From Hyphomonas sp. (GTDB taxonomy: Bacteria > Pseudomonadota > Alphaproteobacteria > Caulobacterales > Hyphomonadaceae), in NCBI RefSeq assembly GCF_013823385.1, contig NZ_PNMA01000028.1, forward strand, positions 1-52,605: a stretch of 52,605 nucleotides of DNA, given 5' to 3'. The notes under the pieces are model-generated. The model worked only from the letters and a program-made list of their open reading frames with translations, was not told where the DNA came from and ran no database searches. The position numbers and the translations under genes were made by a program. Numbering within the stretch: position 1 is the stretch's first letter; every line of letters begins with the position of its first letter. Positions 35,251 to 44,030 of the stretch are shown one piece after another.

Positions 35251-36816
35251 ATGCCGGCGCTCCTCGCCGGCATCGTCATTGCTGTGCCTGTGATCATGGT
35301 GCTGCTGGCCGGCCTGTTTGACGGCGGCGGCCCCACTTGGACGCATATCCGCGAGACCCTGCTGCTGCGCTATCTCGGCGGCACGATCAGCGTGCTTGCC
35401 CTCACCGGCGCGCTCTGCCTGCTGTTTGCCGTGCCCGCCGCCTGGCTGGTCACCATGTTCCGCTTTCCCGGCCGGGCCGTATTTGAGTGGCTTTTGATCC
35501 TGCCGCTGGCCGCGCCCGGCTATGTGCTCGCCTATGCCTGGGCAGACCTGGCCGGGGTGGGGGGGCCGCTCCAGTCTGCCCTGCGCGAGGCCACCGGCTG
35601 GTCGGCGCGCGATTACTGGTTTCCAGACATCAACTCCCTTCCCGGCCTCGCCTTCGTGCTCGCCTGCACGCTCTATCCCTACGTTTACCTCACCGCGCGC
35701 TCGGCCTTCGTGTCCCAGTCGGTCTGCGCGCTTGAGGCGGCCCGCAGCCTTGGCGCCAGCCCCGGCCGCAGCTTCTGGGCTGTGGCCCTGCCCGCTGCCC
35801 GCCCCGCCATCGCCGCAGGCCTCGCCCTCGCCCTGATGGAGGCGGCGGCCGACTATGGCGCCGCCGAGTTCCTGGGCGTCCCCACCCTCACCTTCGGCAT
35901 CGTGCGCGCCTGGAAAAGCTTTGGCGAGCCTGCCGCCGCCGCCCGCCTCGCCTTTGTGCTGATCGGCGTCATCGCCGTCCTGATCCTCACCGAGCGCTGG
36001 GGCCGGGGCCGCGCGGGCAGCCAGCATTCCTCCATCCGCTGGCGGCACGTCTCGCGCACGCAATTGACCGGCCTGCCCGCCCTGGGTGCCAGCCTGTCCT
36101 GTTTTGTCCTGTTTCTGACCGCGTTTGGCCTGCCGGTGGGGCGGCTTGTCTGGAGAAGTATCGAGACGGGCACCCGCGCCGCACCCATCTGGGACGCCCT
36201 TGTAAACTCTGTGATTCTGGCCGCCGCCGGCGCCGTTTTCGCCTTCATTCTGGCCCTGATGATCGTGCTGGCCGCCCGCGCCAAAGGCCCCGCCGCCCTT
36301 TTTGCCCGCGCAAGTGCCGTCTCCGGCTACTCCATCCCCGGCGCGGTCCTCGCCCTCGGGGCCCTTGCTATCATTGGCCTTTTCCCGGTCACCCTCTCCG
36401 GCGGCGTAGCCCTTCTGGCCCTCACCTGGGTCTACGCGTCCCGCTTCACCGCCGCCGGCACGGAGCCGATGGCCGCCGCCCTTGCCCGCGCGCCCGCCTC
36501 CCTCTCCAACGCCGCCCGCAGCCTCGGCGCGAGCCCCTCCCGCCAGGCCTTCGAGGTAGACCTCCCCATCGCCCTCTCCGGCGCAGCGGTCGCCGCCCTG
36601 ATCCTCTTCGTTGAGGCCTTGAAAGAACTGCCCGCCACCCTGATGTTGCGGCCCTTCAACTGGGATACCCTGTCTGTGCGCGCCTATGCCTATGCCAGCG
36701 ATGAACGCCTTGCCGCGGCTGCGCTTCCTGCTTTGCTGATTACAGCCGCAGGCCTTGTGCCGGTGATCCTCCTGTCCTGGCAGCTTTCCCGCTCCCGCCC
36801 CGGTGAGGATCAATGA
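35251..36816 (+). CDS. fbpB: Ferric iron ABC transporter permease, fused two-domain
   Basis: 521 aa with about 12 helices in two halves. Each half has an EAA-loop: EAARSLGASPGRSFWAVALP (about residue 163) and NAARSLGASPSRQAFEVDLP (about 420), typical of FbpB-type fused permeases. ATG at 35251 lacks a good ribosome site, and the open frame reaches back to 35215 through a non-AUG codon overlapping the fbpA stop, so the true start may be slightly upstream. A TGTCC decamer cluster lies in the middle of the gene. Confidence 0.93.
   Translation: MPALLAGIVIAVPVIMVLLAGLFDGGGPTWTHIRETLLLRYLGGTISVLALTGALCLLFAVPAAWLVTMFRFPGRAVFEWLLILPLAAPGYVLAYAWADLAGVGGPLQSALREATGWSARDYWFPDINSLPGLAFVLACTLYPYVYLTARSAFVSQSVCALEAARSLGASPGRSFWAVALPAARPAIAAGLALALMEAAADYGAAEFLGVPTLTFGIVRAWKSFGEPAAAARLAFVLIGVIAVLILTERWGRGRAGSQHSSIRWRHVSRTQLTGLPALGASLSCFVLFLTAFGLPVGRLVWRSIETGTRAAPIWDALVNSVILAAAGAVFAFILALMIVLAARAKGPAALFARASAVSGYSIPGAVLALGALAIIGLFPVTLSGGVALLALTWVYASRFTAAGTEPMAAALARAPASLSNAARSLGASPSRQAFEVDLPIALSGAAVAALILFVEALKELPATLMLRPFNWDTLSVRAYAYASDERLAAAALPALLITAAGLVPVILLSWQLSRSRPGEDQ
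36095..36120 (+). repeat. TGTCC decamer cluster 2 (within fbpB)
   Basis: TGTCC at 36095 and 36105 (10 bp apart), then TGACC at 36116. It encodes hydrophobic residues (LSCFVLFLTAF) in the middle of the permease. Weaker than the others and possibly chance. Confidence 0.35.
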
Positions 36817-37820
36817 GCGCACCCCTCTCCGCTCATGAGGTGACCCGCCGCTATGGCGACCGCGCGGTTGTTGACCGCGTCAGCCTCAGCCTGCCGCCCG
36901 GCCAGATCACCGCGCTGCTCGGCGGTTCCGGCGCGGGCAAGTCGACCCTGCTGCGCCTGCTCTCAGGGCTTGAGGGCGTGGATGAAGGCGAAATCCGCCT
37001 CGGCGAGGAGATCCTCTCCGCGCCGGGCCGCACAGTGCCTGCCGAAAAGCGCCGTATCGGCCTGATTTTTCAGGACTTTGCGCTCTTTCCGCATCTCACG
37101 GCGGCCCGCAATGTCGCCTTCGGCCTGAAGCATCTGCCCAAGGCTGAAGCCACCGCCCGCGCCCAGGCCTGGCTCGCCCGTCTCGGGCTTGAGCCCCGCG
37201 CCAATGCCTATCCGCATGAGCTTTCCGGCGGCGAACAGCAGCGCGTCGCCATCGCCCGCGCCCTGGCGCCCGAACCTGCTGCCATCCTGATGGACGAGCC
37301 CTTCTCGGGCCTTGATCCCAGCCTGCGCGACAGCGTGCGCGACGCCGCCCTCGACGCCATCCGCGCCGCCGGCATCCCCGCGCTGCTGGTCACGCATGAT
37401 CCTGCCGAAGCCCTCGAACATGCCGACCGCATCGCGATCATGAGCCAGGGCAAGCTGCTGCAGGAAGGCACCGCCAGCGAGATCTACACCCGCCCGGTCA
37501 GCGCCGCTGTGGCGGGCGCCCTTGGCCCGGTGAACCGCTTTCCCGCCAGTGCGGCGCCAGCCGGCCTCCTCAACGGGCAGGATGCGGGCGCGCTGATCCT
37601 GGTGCGGCCGGAAGGCGTCTGCATCGACCCGGCCTCGCCCGTTCGGGCCACTATCCTCGCTGCCCGCATGACCGGGCCGCTGACGCGTCTGACGCTGGAC
37701 TTGCAGGGCCTGAAACTGACCGCGCTTGTCCCGCCAATGTCCGGAATTGTCCAGGGAACGGACATCGGTGTCCGGCTCGATCCGGCCCTGACGTTCACTT
37801 TCGCGTCAGGCAAAGTCTGA
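36813..37820 (+). CDS. fbpC: Ferric iron ABC transporter ATPase
   Basis: 335 aa. Walker A GGSGAGKST (about residues 37-45), Q-loop FQD, signature LSGGEQQRVAIARAL, Walker B AAILMDEPFSGLD, H-loop VTHDPAEA, then a C-terminal regulatory (TOBE-like) segment. It would power Fe3+ import with FbpB. Start overlaps the fbpB stop by four bases (ATGA), which fits coupling. TGTCC repeats lie in its last 100 bases. Confidence 0.96.
   Translation: MSAPLSAHEVTRRYGDRAVVDRVSLSLPPGQITALLGGSGAGKSTLLRLLSGLEGVDEGEIRLGEEILSAPGRTVPAEKRRIGLIFQDFALFPHLTAARNVAFGLKHLPKAEATARAQAWLARLGLEPRANAYPHELSGGEQQRVAIARALAPEPAAILMDEPFSGLDPSLRDSVRDAALDAIRAAGIPALLVTHDPAEALEHADRIAIMSQGKLLQEGTASEIYTRPVSAAVAGALGPVNRFPASAAPAGLLNGQDAGALILVRPEGVCIDPASPVRATILAARMTGPLTRLTLDLQGLKLTALVPPMSGIVQGTDIGVRLDPALTFTFASGKV
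37727..37773 (+). repeat. TGTCC decamer cluster 3 (within fbpC 3' end)
   Basis: TGTCC at 37727, 37738, 37748 and 37769, at 11, 10 and 21 bp steps, plus an opposite GGACA at 37760. The best unit is AATGTCCGGA. It lies in the coding sequence of the ATPase C-terminal domain. Confidence 0.6.
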
Positions 37821-37880
37821 CAAATCAGTTAGACCGCAAGGGGCACCTCGCCATACGCGCGGCAAAGTCCTAGTCTAGCA

Positions 37881-37898
37881 TGGTCATCTCAATGACCA
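37881..37898 (+). promoter_or_regulatory. Hairpin at the ribosome site of the M48 protease gene
   Basis: TGGTCAT-CTCA-ATGACCA, a perfect 7-bp stem ending two bases before the AGGAG ribosome site. It could affect translation. A short overlapping frame starts at 37880. Confidence 0.4.
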
Positions 37899-37911
37899 CA
37901 GGAGCCGCTTC

Positions 37912-39345
37912 GTGGCACACAAAGTCATCCGGATCGTAACTGCCGTCGCCGCAACGGCGCTCATGGCCTTCAGCGCATCGGCCCAGAGCCTGATCCGCGA
38001 TGCCGAGATCGAGGAAACCATCCGCGAATGGACAGACCCGATCCTGGAAGTCTCTGGCCTCGTTCCGGGCGATGTGGGCATCTACATCATCAATGACGCC
38101 TCCCTGAACGCCTTCGTCGCCAACGGCCAGCGCATTCACATCCATACCGGCCTGATGATCGCGGCGGAATCACCCGGCCAGATCAAGGGCGTCATTGCCC
38201 ACGAGACCTGCCACATCGCCTGCGGCCATACCGTCTCGCGCGGGCGCGCCGCCAGCGTCGCCATGCGTCCGGCACTCCTGTCCATCGGCCTTGGCCTGCT
38301 GGCGATTGCCGCCGGTGAAGGCGGCGCCGGCGCGGCCCTGATCGGCAGCTCGCAGCAATTCGCCGCCATCAACTTCTTCACCCACACGCGCCCCGAAGAA
38401 GCCTCCGCTGACGCCCACGCCGTCAAATACCTTGCCGCGCTGGGGCAATCGCCGGCCGGCATCGTCGAGTTCTTCGAGAATTTCCGCTATCAGGAAGTGA
38501 TGTCGGAAGCGCGCCGCTACCCCTATTTCCGCGCCCACCCGCTGGCGTCCGACCGTATCCGCACCACCCGCGCCCTGGCCGAGGCCACCGGCCTCATGAA
38601 CGTTCCGCCCACGGACCGCGAGCTGAAACAGTATCAGATGCTCCGGGCAAAGCTGGTCGGCTTCCTCGATTCCCCGGTGAAGGTGCGGCGTGACTATCCG
38701 GCCAGCGATACCAGCCAGCCAGCCCGCTATGCCAGGGCGATCTCGGCCTATCGCGCCGCCGACATCCAGTCCGCGCTGCGGGACATCAACTCCCTCCTCG
38801 AGGAGGAGCCTGACAACCCCTACTTCCACGAACTCAAGGGCCAGATCCTGTTCGAGAGCGGACGGGTTGCCGACTCGGTTGAGCCGCACAAACGCTCCCT
38901 GGAACTGTTGCCCGGCCAGCCGCTCCTGCTGATCAACTATGCCCGCTCCCTCAACGCCCGGAATGATGAGGGCGATGTGCAACTGGCTGAAGCGGCGCTG
39001 CGCGACGCGCTGATCGCAGAGCCGGACAATGCCTTTGCCTGGGCGCAGCTGGCGATCACGATGGAGAAGCAGGGCCGCCGCCCCGAGGCGCAGCTGGCCA
39101 CCGCCGAATCCGCCTATTGGGTGGGCGACATCGTGCGGGCCAACAGCTTTGCCCACCGCGCGGTCGACCAGTTGGAGCGCGGCACCCCGAATTACCGCCG
39201 GGCCGACGATATTCTGCTCATCACTGATCCGAACAATCCGGAGAACCGCGAGTTCTATCAGCGCCAGAACCGGGGCCAGCGCCTGTCCATCGAGACCAGC
39301 AGCCGCGAGATGCCGTTTGGCGATTTCTCCCGCCAGCGCCCCTGA
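37912..39345 (+). CDS. M48 family metalloprotease with TPR repeats (BepA-like)
   Basis: 477 aa. Signal peptide (VTAVAATALMAFSASAQ), then an M48 protease domain with HExxH as HETCH (His97, Glu98, His101) and a helical glutamate further on (PEEASADAHAVKYL), then TPR-like repeats after about residue 290 (NPYFHELKGQILFESGR...). This plan matches BepA/YfgC, periplasmic outer-membrane quality control. Start is GTG at 37912 with AGGAG eight bases before. Intact. Confidence 0.92.
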   Translation: MAHKVIRIVTAVAATALMAFSASAQSLIRDAEIEETIREWTDPILEVSGLVPGDVGIYIINDASLNAFVANGQRIHIHTGLMIAAESPGQIKGVIAHETCHIACGHTVSRGRAASVAMRPALLSIGLGLLAIAAGEGGAGAALIGSSQQFAAINFFTHTRPEEASADAHAVKYLAALGQSPAGIVEFFENFRYQEVMSEARRYPYFRAHPLASDRIRTTRALAEATGLMNVPPTDRELKQYQMLRAKLVGFLDSPVKVRRDYPASDTSQPARYARAISAYRAADIQSALRDINSLLEEEPDNPYFHELKGQILFESGRVADSVEPHKRSLELLPGQPLLLINYARSLNARNDEGDVQLAEAALRDALIAEPDNAFAWAQLAITMEKQGRRPEAQLATAESAYWVGDIVRANSFAHRAVDQLERGTPNYRRADDILLITDPNNPENREFYQRQNRGQRLSIETSSREMPFGDFSRQRP

Positions 39346-39434
39346 AGCCGCCACTGATAAACCCTCTGTGAGGATGGGTGGACGCGCCCATCGGCATGCC
39401 TATAGTCCGGCCAGCTAAATCAGGGATTCCCGAT

Positions 39435-40184
39435 ATGAACCGTACGCTTCGTCATTCTCCGCTCATCGCTCTCGGCTTTGTGGGCCTGGCGCTCCTGCCG
39501 GCCTGCGCGCAGGGCGGCGGCACGACTGACAAGGCGGAAGTGGAAAAGATCGTGGAAGAGTACATCCTCGCCAATCCCGAAATCATCGAGAAGGCGCTGA
39601 TCGCCCTGACCGAAAAGGACCGCCAGGCCCAGGCCAGCGCGGCCAAGGCAGCCATCTCCGATAACGCCGGCGCCCTTTACAACAACAGCACCGACTATTT
39701 CGTCGGCGACGCAGATGCGCCTGTCACCGTGGTTGAGTTCTTCGACTACCGGTGCGGTTACTGCAAACGCTCAGCCGAATGGACCGCCAACCTGCCGAAG
39801 ACTTATGATGGCAATGTCCGCGTGGTGTTCAAGGAATACCCGATCTTCGGCGGCATCAGCGAAACTGCTGCCCTGGCCGCGCTGGCCTCCGGCCGGCAGG
39901 GAAAATACATCGACATGCACCTCGCCCTGATGGCGCTCAAATCGAATGACGATCTGACGGAAAAGAAGATCGATGAACTGGCCATGCAGCTCGGGATCGA
40001 TGTTCAGCGCATGCGGTCGGACATGAAATCGGACGGCGTGAAGAAACAGCTCGCCGACATGCAGGCGCTCGGCCGTAAGCTGAATGTCGGCGGCACGCCG
40101 GGATACTTCGTCGGCGATCAGGCCATCGAAGGCGCAAACCTTCCCAAAATTGATGAAGCCATCCGCGCCGAAATTGCGGGCTGA
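39435..40184 (+). CDS. DsbA-like thioredoxin-fold lipoprotein
   Basis: 249 aa. Lipobox LPAC (Cys24), a helical segment with EEYILANPEIIEKALIAL, a thioredoxin fold with active site CGYC (Cys107, Cys110) after VTVVEFFDYR, a long helical insert, and the cis-Pro motif GGTPGYFVGD. Similar proteins (DsbA/ScsC/Com1-like) oxidise or isomerise disulfides in the periplasm. ATG at 39435 (MNRTLRHS) chosen over an upstream frame. Its stop directly abuts the stop of the convergent decarboxylase. Confidence 0.92.
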   Translation: MNRTLRHSPLIALGFVGLALLPACAQGGGTTDKAEVEKIVEEYILANPEIIEKALIALTEKDRQAQASAAKAAISDNAGALYNNSTDYFVGDADAPVTVVEFFDYRCGYCKRSAEWTANLPKTYDGNVRVVFKEYPIFGGISETAALAALASGRQGKYIDMHLALMALKSNDDLTEKKIDELAMQLGIDVQRMRSDMKSDGVKKQLADMQALGRKLNVGGTPGYFVGDQAIEGANLPKIDEAIRAEIAG

Positions 40185-41156
40185 TCAGACCTTCATGTTC
40201 CGGTCTGCCAGCAGCGCGTCGAAATAGGCGATGGTCTTTGACAGGCCATCGCGCAATTCGACCGAAGGCTCCCATTTCAGAATGTCGCGGGCCTTGGTGA
40301 TATCGGGCTGGCGCTGTTTCGGGTCGTCCTGCGGCAGAGGGCGGAAAACGAGTTTCGACTTCGAGCCCGTCAGGTCGATCACATTTTCCGCCAGCTGACG
40401 GATCGTGAATTCGCCCGGATTGCCGATATTGATCGGCCCCGTCACGCTGTCGGGCGTCTCCATCAGGCTGATGAGGCCGCGCACAAGATCATCCACATAG
40501 CAGAAGCTGCGCGTCTGCGACCCATCGCCATAGAGGGTGATCTCTTCCCCCTTCAGCGCCTGGACGATGAAGTTGGAGACAACCCGTCCGTCATTGGGAT
40601 GCATCCGCGGGCCATAGGTGTTGAAGATGCGGGCCACCTTGATCCGCAGCGCGTGCTGGCGGTAATAATCGAAGAACAGCGTCTCGGCGCAGCGCTTGCC
40701 CTCATCATAACAGGAGCGCGGGCCGATCGGGTTCACATTGCCCCAGTATTCTTCCGGCTGCGGATGAATGACCGGGTCGCCATACACTTCCGACGTTGAG
40801 GCCTGAAGGATCTTGGCCTTCACCCGCTTGGCGAGGCCCAGCATGTTGATCGCGCCATGAACGCTGGTCTTGGTGGTCTGCACCGGATCAAACTGGTAAT
40901 GCACCGGGCTTGCCGGGCAGGCCATGTTGTAGATCTCGTCCACCTCGACATAGAGCGGGAAACACACGTCATGGCGCATCAGCTCGAAACGCGGATGGCC
41001 GATCAGGTGGGAGACGTTCATCCGGGTGCCGGTGAAGAAGTTGTCCACGCAGAGCACGGTGGCGCCCGCCTCCAGAAGCCGCTCGCAGAGGAATGAGCCG
41101 ATAAAGCCGGCCCCGCCCGTAATCAGAACGCGCTTCTCAAGATGCATGGTCTTCAA
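40185..41156 (-). CDS. UDP-glucuronate decarboxylase (UDP-xylose synthase)
   Basis: 323-aa short-chain epimerase. NAD motif [10 protein letters not shown] at the N-terminus, [21 protein letters not shown], catalytic YxxxK in [12 protein letters not shown], and [13 protein letters not shown] ... [14 protein letters not shown] identify the UXS subgroup rather than GalE. Product UDP-xylose would feed polysaccharide or LPS. Start 41156 or 41147 (MHLEKR). No glycosyltransferases are adjacent. Confidence 0.94.
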   Translation of the reverse strand: MKTMHLEKRVLITGGAGFIGSFLCERLLEAGATVLCVDNFFTGTRMNVSHLIGHPRFELMRHDVCFPLYVEVDEIYNMACPASPVHYQFDPVQTTKTSVHGAINMLGLAKRVKAKILQASTSEVYGDPVIHPQPEEYWGNVNPIGPRSCYDEGKRCAETLFFDYYRQHALRIKVARIFNTYGPRMHPNDGRVVSNFIVQALKGEEITLYGDGSQTRSFCYVDDLVRGLISLMETPDSVTGPINIGNPGEFTIRQLAENVIDLTGSKSKLVFRPLPQDDPKQRQPDITKARDILKWEPSVELRDGLSKTIAYFDALLADRNMKV

Positions 41157-41224
41157 ATCCCGAACTCGAACAAAAATGCTGCTGAGCAGGGTCTACCGGA
41201 TATCGCCCCTCACAGGAAAGGGCC

Positions 41225-41659
41225 CTATTCCTCTCCCGGCACATTGCCGCGCAGGGATTTCACCTCGCTGCGGCGCTTCTTGGCGGCAATCCGGCGGCGC
41301 ACGCTGCCGGCGGTCGGCTTGGTGGCCACCCGGCGCTTGGGCGGGATGGAGGCTTTCAGGATCATCTCGGCAAGGCGCTGGCGCGCGGCCGTGCGATTGA
41401 GCACCTGGCTGCGATGCTCGCTGGCTTCGAGGATCAGGCGGCCATCGGCGGTGATGCGGCTGGCATACAGCTTTTCAAACCGCGCCTTCAGGGCCGCCGG
41501 CAGTGAAGACGCCTGCACATGCCAGGTCAGCTGCACCGCGCTCGACACCTTGTTCACATTCTGCCCGCCCGGCCCTGAGGCGCGCACGAAGGATTCGCTG
41601 AGTTCCCAGGCCGGGACCGTGATGGCCTCAGAAACCCGCAGATCGCCGAATTCCGCCAT
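41225..41659 (-). CDS. arfB: Alternative ribosome-rescue peptidyl-tRNA hydrolase
   Basis: 144 aa, starting MAEFGDLRVSEAITVPAWEL. The GGQ catalytic motif is at residues 31-33 (SGPGGQNVNKV), and a long basic C-terminal tail (PPKRRVATKPTAGSVRRRIAAKKRRSE) matches the part of ArfB (YaeJ/ICT1) that enters the empty mRNA channel. It frees peptides from stalled ribosomes without a stop codon. No release-factor recognition domain, as expected. Confidence 0.94.
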   Translation of the reverse strand: MAEFGDLRVSEAITVPAWELSESFVRASGPGGQNVNKVSSAVQLTWHVQASSLPAALKARFEKLYASRITADGRLILEASEHRSQVLNRTAARQRLAEMILKASIPPKRRVATKPTAGSVRRRIAAKKRRSEVKSLRGNVPGEE

Positions 41660-41799
41660 GACATGATTCCTGAAGCAAATGTTCAGCGGGAGTTCAGGCA
41701 ATCGCCCGCACAAATCAACCTGCAATGCTGGATGTCCCAGCTTCCCTGATCGCCCGGCAAAGGGTCTGGCGGCCGGAAACCGTAAGATGGAGCAGCGCC

Positions 41800-42309
41800 A
41801 TGCGCCTGAGCAAATCCTTTACGCGCCTCATTGCGGCAACCACCGCAGCCAGCCTTCTGGTTGCCCCTCTGGCCTATGCCGACCGCGACCATCGCGGCAA
41901 GGGCAAGCGCGGATATGAGCGTGGTTATGACCGGGGCTATGATCGCGGTTACGACCGTGGGCGCAAGCATGACCACAAGTACCATTACAGCCACAGCTAC
42001 AGGCCGCACTACCATTACAGCCCGCCGGTGCGCTATGTGCCGCCGCCGCGCTCTTCGGTGACGGTGACCTATGGCTACACCTACGGTCCCCACTACTATC
42101 GCGGCTATGCTCCGCGCTACAATGTGGGCGGCTATTACGGCTATGCCCCGCGCACGGTCTATATCACCGAGTATAACCGGTATGGCCTCTACGCTCCGCC
42201 GAGTGGCTATCACTGGGTGCGAGACAATGACCGGGGCGACGCCATTCTCGCCTCTGTCGCCACCGGCGCCATCATCGGCCTCGTGGTGGGCGCGCTCGCC
42301 ACCAACTGA
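41800..42309 (+). CDS. RcnB-like exported protein
   Basis: 169 aa. Signal peptide (LIAATTAASLLVAPLAYA), then a His/Arg/Tyr-rich segment with GYDRGYDRGYDRG (a 12-bp DNA repeat, 41924-41959), a Tyr-rich stretch, and a C-terminal RcnB domain (YGLYAPPSGYHWVRDNDRGDAILASVATG). RcnB proteins are periplasmic and can tune Ni/Co efflux; no efflux genes are adjacent, so the role is unclear. ATG at 41800 follows GGAG. Confidence 0.85.
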   Translation: MRLSKSFTRLIAATTAASLLVAPLAYADRDHRGKGKRGYERGYDRGYDRGYDRGRKHDHKYHYSHSYRPHYHYSPPVRYVPPPRSSVTVTYGYTYGPHYYRGYAPRYNVGGYYGYAPRTVYITEYNRYGLYAPPSGYHWVRDNDRGDAILASVATGAIIGLVVGALATN

Positions 42310-42343
42310 CCCCTTCGCCTCGTACCCCTGAAATGAGGCTCAG

Positions 42344-42385
42344 GCACCCGGACCGGGACAAACCCCGGCTCCGGGTGTCTTTTTT
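42344..42385 (+). terminator. Terminator after the RcnB-like gene
   Basis: GCACCCGGA (42344-42352) pairs with TCCGGGTGT (42370-42378), followed by CTTTTTT. It ends the RcnB-like transcript and implies that the Nudix gene starts only after it. Confidence 0.85.
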
Positions 42386-42408
42386 GTTGCCGCAGAGGCG
42401 CCAATCCG

Positions 42409-42456
42409 TGACAGATCGCGGACACTTCCGGACAAATCGGGACACGCAGATGACAA
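42409..42456 (-). repeat. TGTCC decamer cluster 4 (Nudix leader)
   Basis: On the plus strand GGACA at 42420, 42430 and 42440, flanked by TGACA at 42409 and 42451, so the units run on the minus strand as TGTCC at 10-11 bp steps. The last unit overlaps the Nudix start codon region. The end AGTGTCCGCGA matches the end of cluster 1. Confidence 0.8.
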
Positions 42457-42860
42457 AACCCGTCGAGGCCGGTTGCGGCGCGGCCATACTGGACGCCGGG
42501 GGCCGGCTGCTGCTGATCCAGCGCCTGCGCCAGCCCGAAGCCGGCGCCTGGGGACTGCCCGGCGGCAAGATCGACTTTGGCGAACGCGCCGAGGACACCG
42601 CCCGCCGGGAGATCCTTGAGGAGCTGGGCGTCGAGATCGAGATCACCGGGCTTGCCTGCATCGCCGAGACGATTGACGCGGGCGATGGCCGCCATTGGGT
42701 GGCGCCGGTCTATTCCGCCCGGATCGTGTCTGGAGCGCCGGAAGTCATGGAGCCAGAGAAGCATGGCGGCTGGGGCTGGTTTGCCCTGGACGCCCTCCCC
42801 GCCCCGCTGACCAGCCCGGTCCGGGACTGGCTGAAGGCAACCGGCCGCACCGGGGCCTGA
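42450..42860 (+). CDS. Nudix hydrolase
   Basis: 136 aa, starting MTKPVEAGCGAAILDAGGRL. The Nudix box is complete: GKIDFGERAEDTARREILEELGVE (G-x5-E-x7-REUxEExGU). N-terminal RLRQPEAGAWGLPGG and C-terminal WGWFALDALP fit the ADP-ribose/8-oxo-NTP type; the substrate is unknown. The ATG at 42450 is preferred because the terminator and the decamer cluster lie upstream; a longer frame from 42333 would run through them. Confidence 0.92.
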   Translation: MTKPVEAGCGAAILDAGGRLLLIQRLRQPEAGAWGLPGGKIDFGERAEDTARREILEELGVEIEITGLACIAETIDAGDGRHWVAPVYSARIVSGAPEVMEPEKHGGWGWFALDALPAPLTSPVRDWLKATGRTGA

Positions 42861-42863
42861 TAC

Positions 42864-44030
42864 CTAGCGCGGTAGCCGCTCTGCCAGGCGGGCGATGGCG
42901 GCGTCGAGCACCTCATCCTTCTTGCAGAAGCAGAAGCGGATCATGTTCTGCGGCGGGTTTTCCCCGGCATAGAAGGCGCTGCAGGGCACGGTGGCAACGC
43001 CGATCTCAACGGTCAGCCAGCGGGCATAGTCCACATCCGTGGCAAAGGACGGGCCGCTACCGTCTGTCAGTGCCGTGAGGAAGTAGGTGCCCTGCGCGGG
43101 CAGCACGGTGAAACCCACCCCGGCCAGGCCCGCCGCCAGCCGGTCGCGCTTTGCCTGCAGCGAGGCGGCGAGACCCGCATAGTACGCATCCGGCTTTGCC
43201 AGGGCGTAGGCCACGGCCGCCTGCAGGGCGGGCGGGGTGGTGAAGGTGAGGAACTGGTGGACCTTGGCGACGGTGGCGATCAGGTCTCGCGGGCCGCTCA
43301 CATAGCCGACCTTCCAGCCGGTCAGGGAGAAGGTCTTGCCCGCCGAGCCGATGCGCAGCGTGCGCGCGCGCATCTCCGGCAACGCGGCGATGGGGTGATG
43401 GGCAGCGCCGTCAAACACAAGATGTTCGTACACCTCATCGCAGAGGACATAGGCGTCGTGCGCGAGGGCGAGGCGCGCGATGGCGGCCAGTTCCTCGCCG
43501 GCGAACAGCTTGCCGGTGGGGTTCATGGGCGTGTTCAGCAGCACGAGCTTTGTCGCGGGGCTGAAGGCGGCGGCGAGGGCGTCCTGCGGGACGCTCCAGC
43601 CCGGCGCCTCCAGCCGCACGATGCGCGGGACGGCGCCGCACTGGCGGACGATCGGCAGGTAGCTGTCATAGAGAGGTTCGAACAGGACAACCTCATCGCC
43701 CGGCGCCAGCAGCGCCATCAGGCAGGCGGCGAGGGCCTCGGTGGCGCCGGAGGTGACGAGGATCTCATCGCGCGCATCATAGGCAAGGCCATAGAAGCGC
43801 AGGTCATGATCGGCCACCGCCTGGCGCAGCGCCGGAAGGCCCGTCATCGGCGGATACTGGTTTGGCCCTTCGATCAGCGACCGCGCCGCGATCTCCCTTA
43901 TGTCGGCCGGGCCATCCTCATCCGGGAAGCCTTGCCCCAGATTGATGGCGCCATGCTCTGCGGCGAGGGCAGACATGGTGGTGAAGATCGTGGTGCCAAG
44001 GCTGGCGAAGTCTGGATTGAGCGGTTTCAT
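42864..44030 (-). CDS. Class I/II aminotransferase
   Basis: 388-aa PLP enzyme of fold type I. NLGQGFPDEDGPADIRE, the cofactor region TSGATEALAACLMALL, NTPMNPTGKLF, YVLCDEVYEHLVFDG, and the Schiff-base Lys in IGSAGKTFSLTGWKVGY. It resembles methionine/kynurenine aminotransferase-like proteins (YbdL group); substrate uncertain. Start 44030. Convergent with the Nudix gene and divergent from pckA. Confidence 0.93.
   Translation of the reverse strand: MKPLNPDFASLGTTIFTTMSALAAEHGAINLGQGFPDEDGPADIREIAARSLIEGPNQYPPMTGLPALRQAVADHDLRFYGLAYDARDEILVTSGATEALAACLMALLAPGDEVVLFEPLYDSYLPIVRQCGAVPRIVRLEAPGWSVPQDALAAAFSPATKLVLLNTPMNPTGKLFAGEELAAIARLALAHDAYVLCDEVYEHLVFDGAAHHPIAALPEMRARTLRIGSAGKTFSLTGWKVGYVSGPRDLIATVAKVHQFLTFTTPPALQAAVAYALAKPDAYYAGLAASLQAKRDRLAAGLAGVGFTVLPAQGTYFLTALTDGSGPSFATDVDYARWLTVEIGVATVPCSAFYAGENPPQNMIRFCFCKKDEVLDAAIARLAERLPR

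Noticed and set aside
35173..36822. A 549-codon minus-strand frame opposite fbpB
   Set aside because: Low-complexity Gly/Ala/Lys-rich shadow of a GC-rich membrane protein gene.
38170..39354. A 394-codon minus-strand frame opposite the M48 protease gene
   Set aside because: Antisense shadow; the plus strand has HExxH and TPR repeats.
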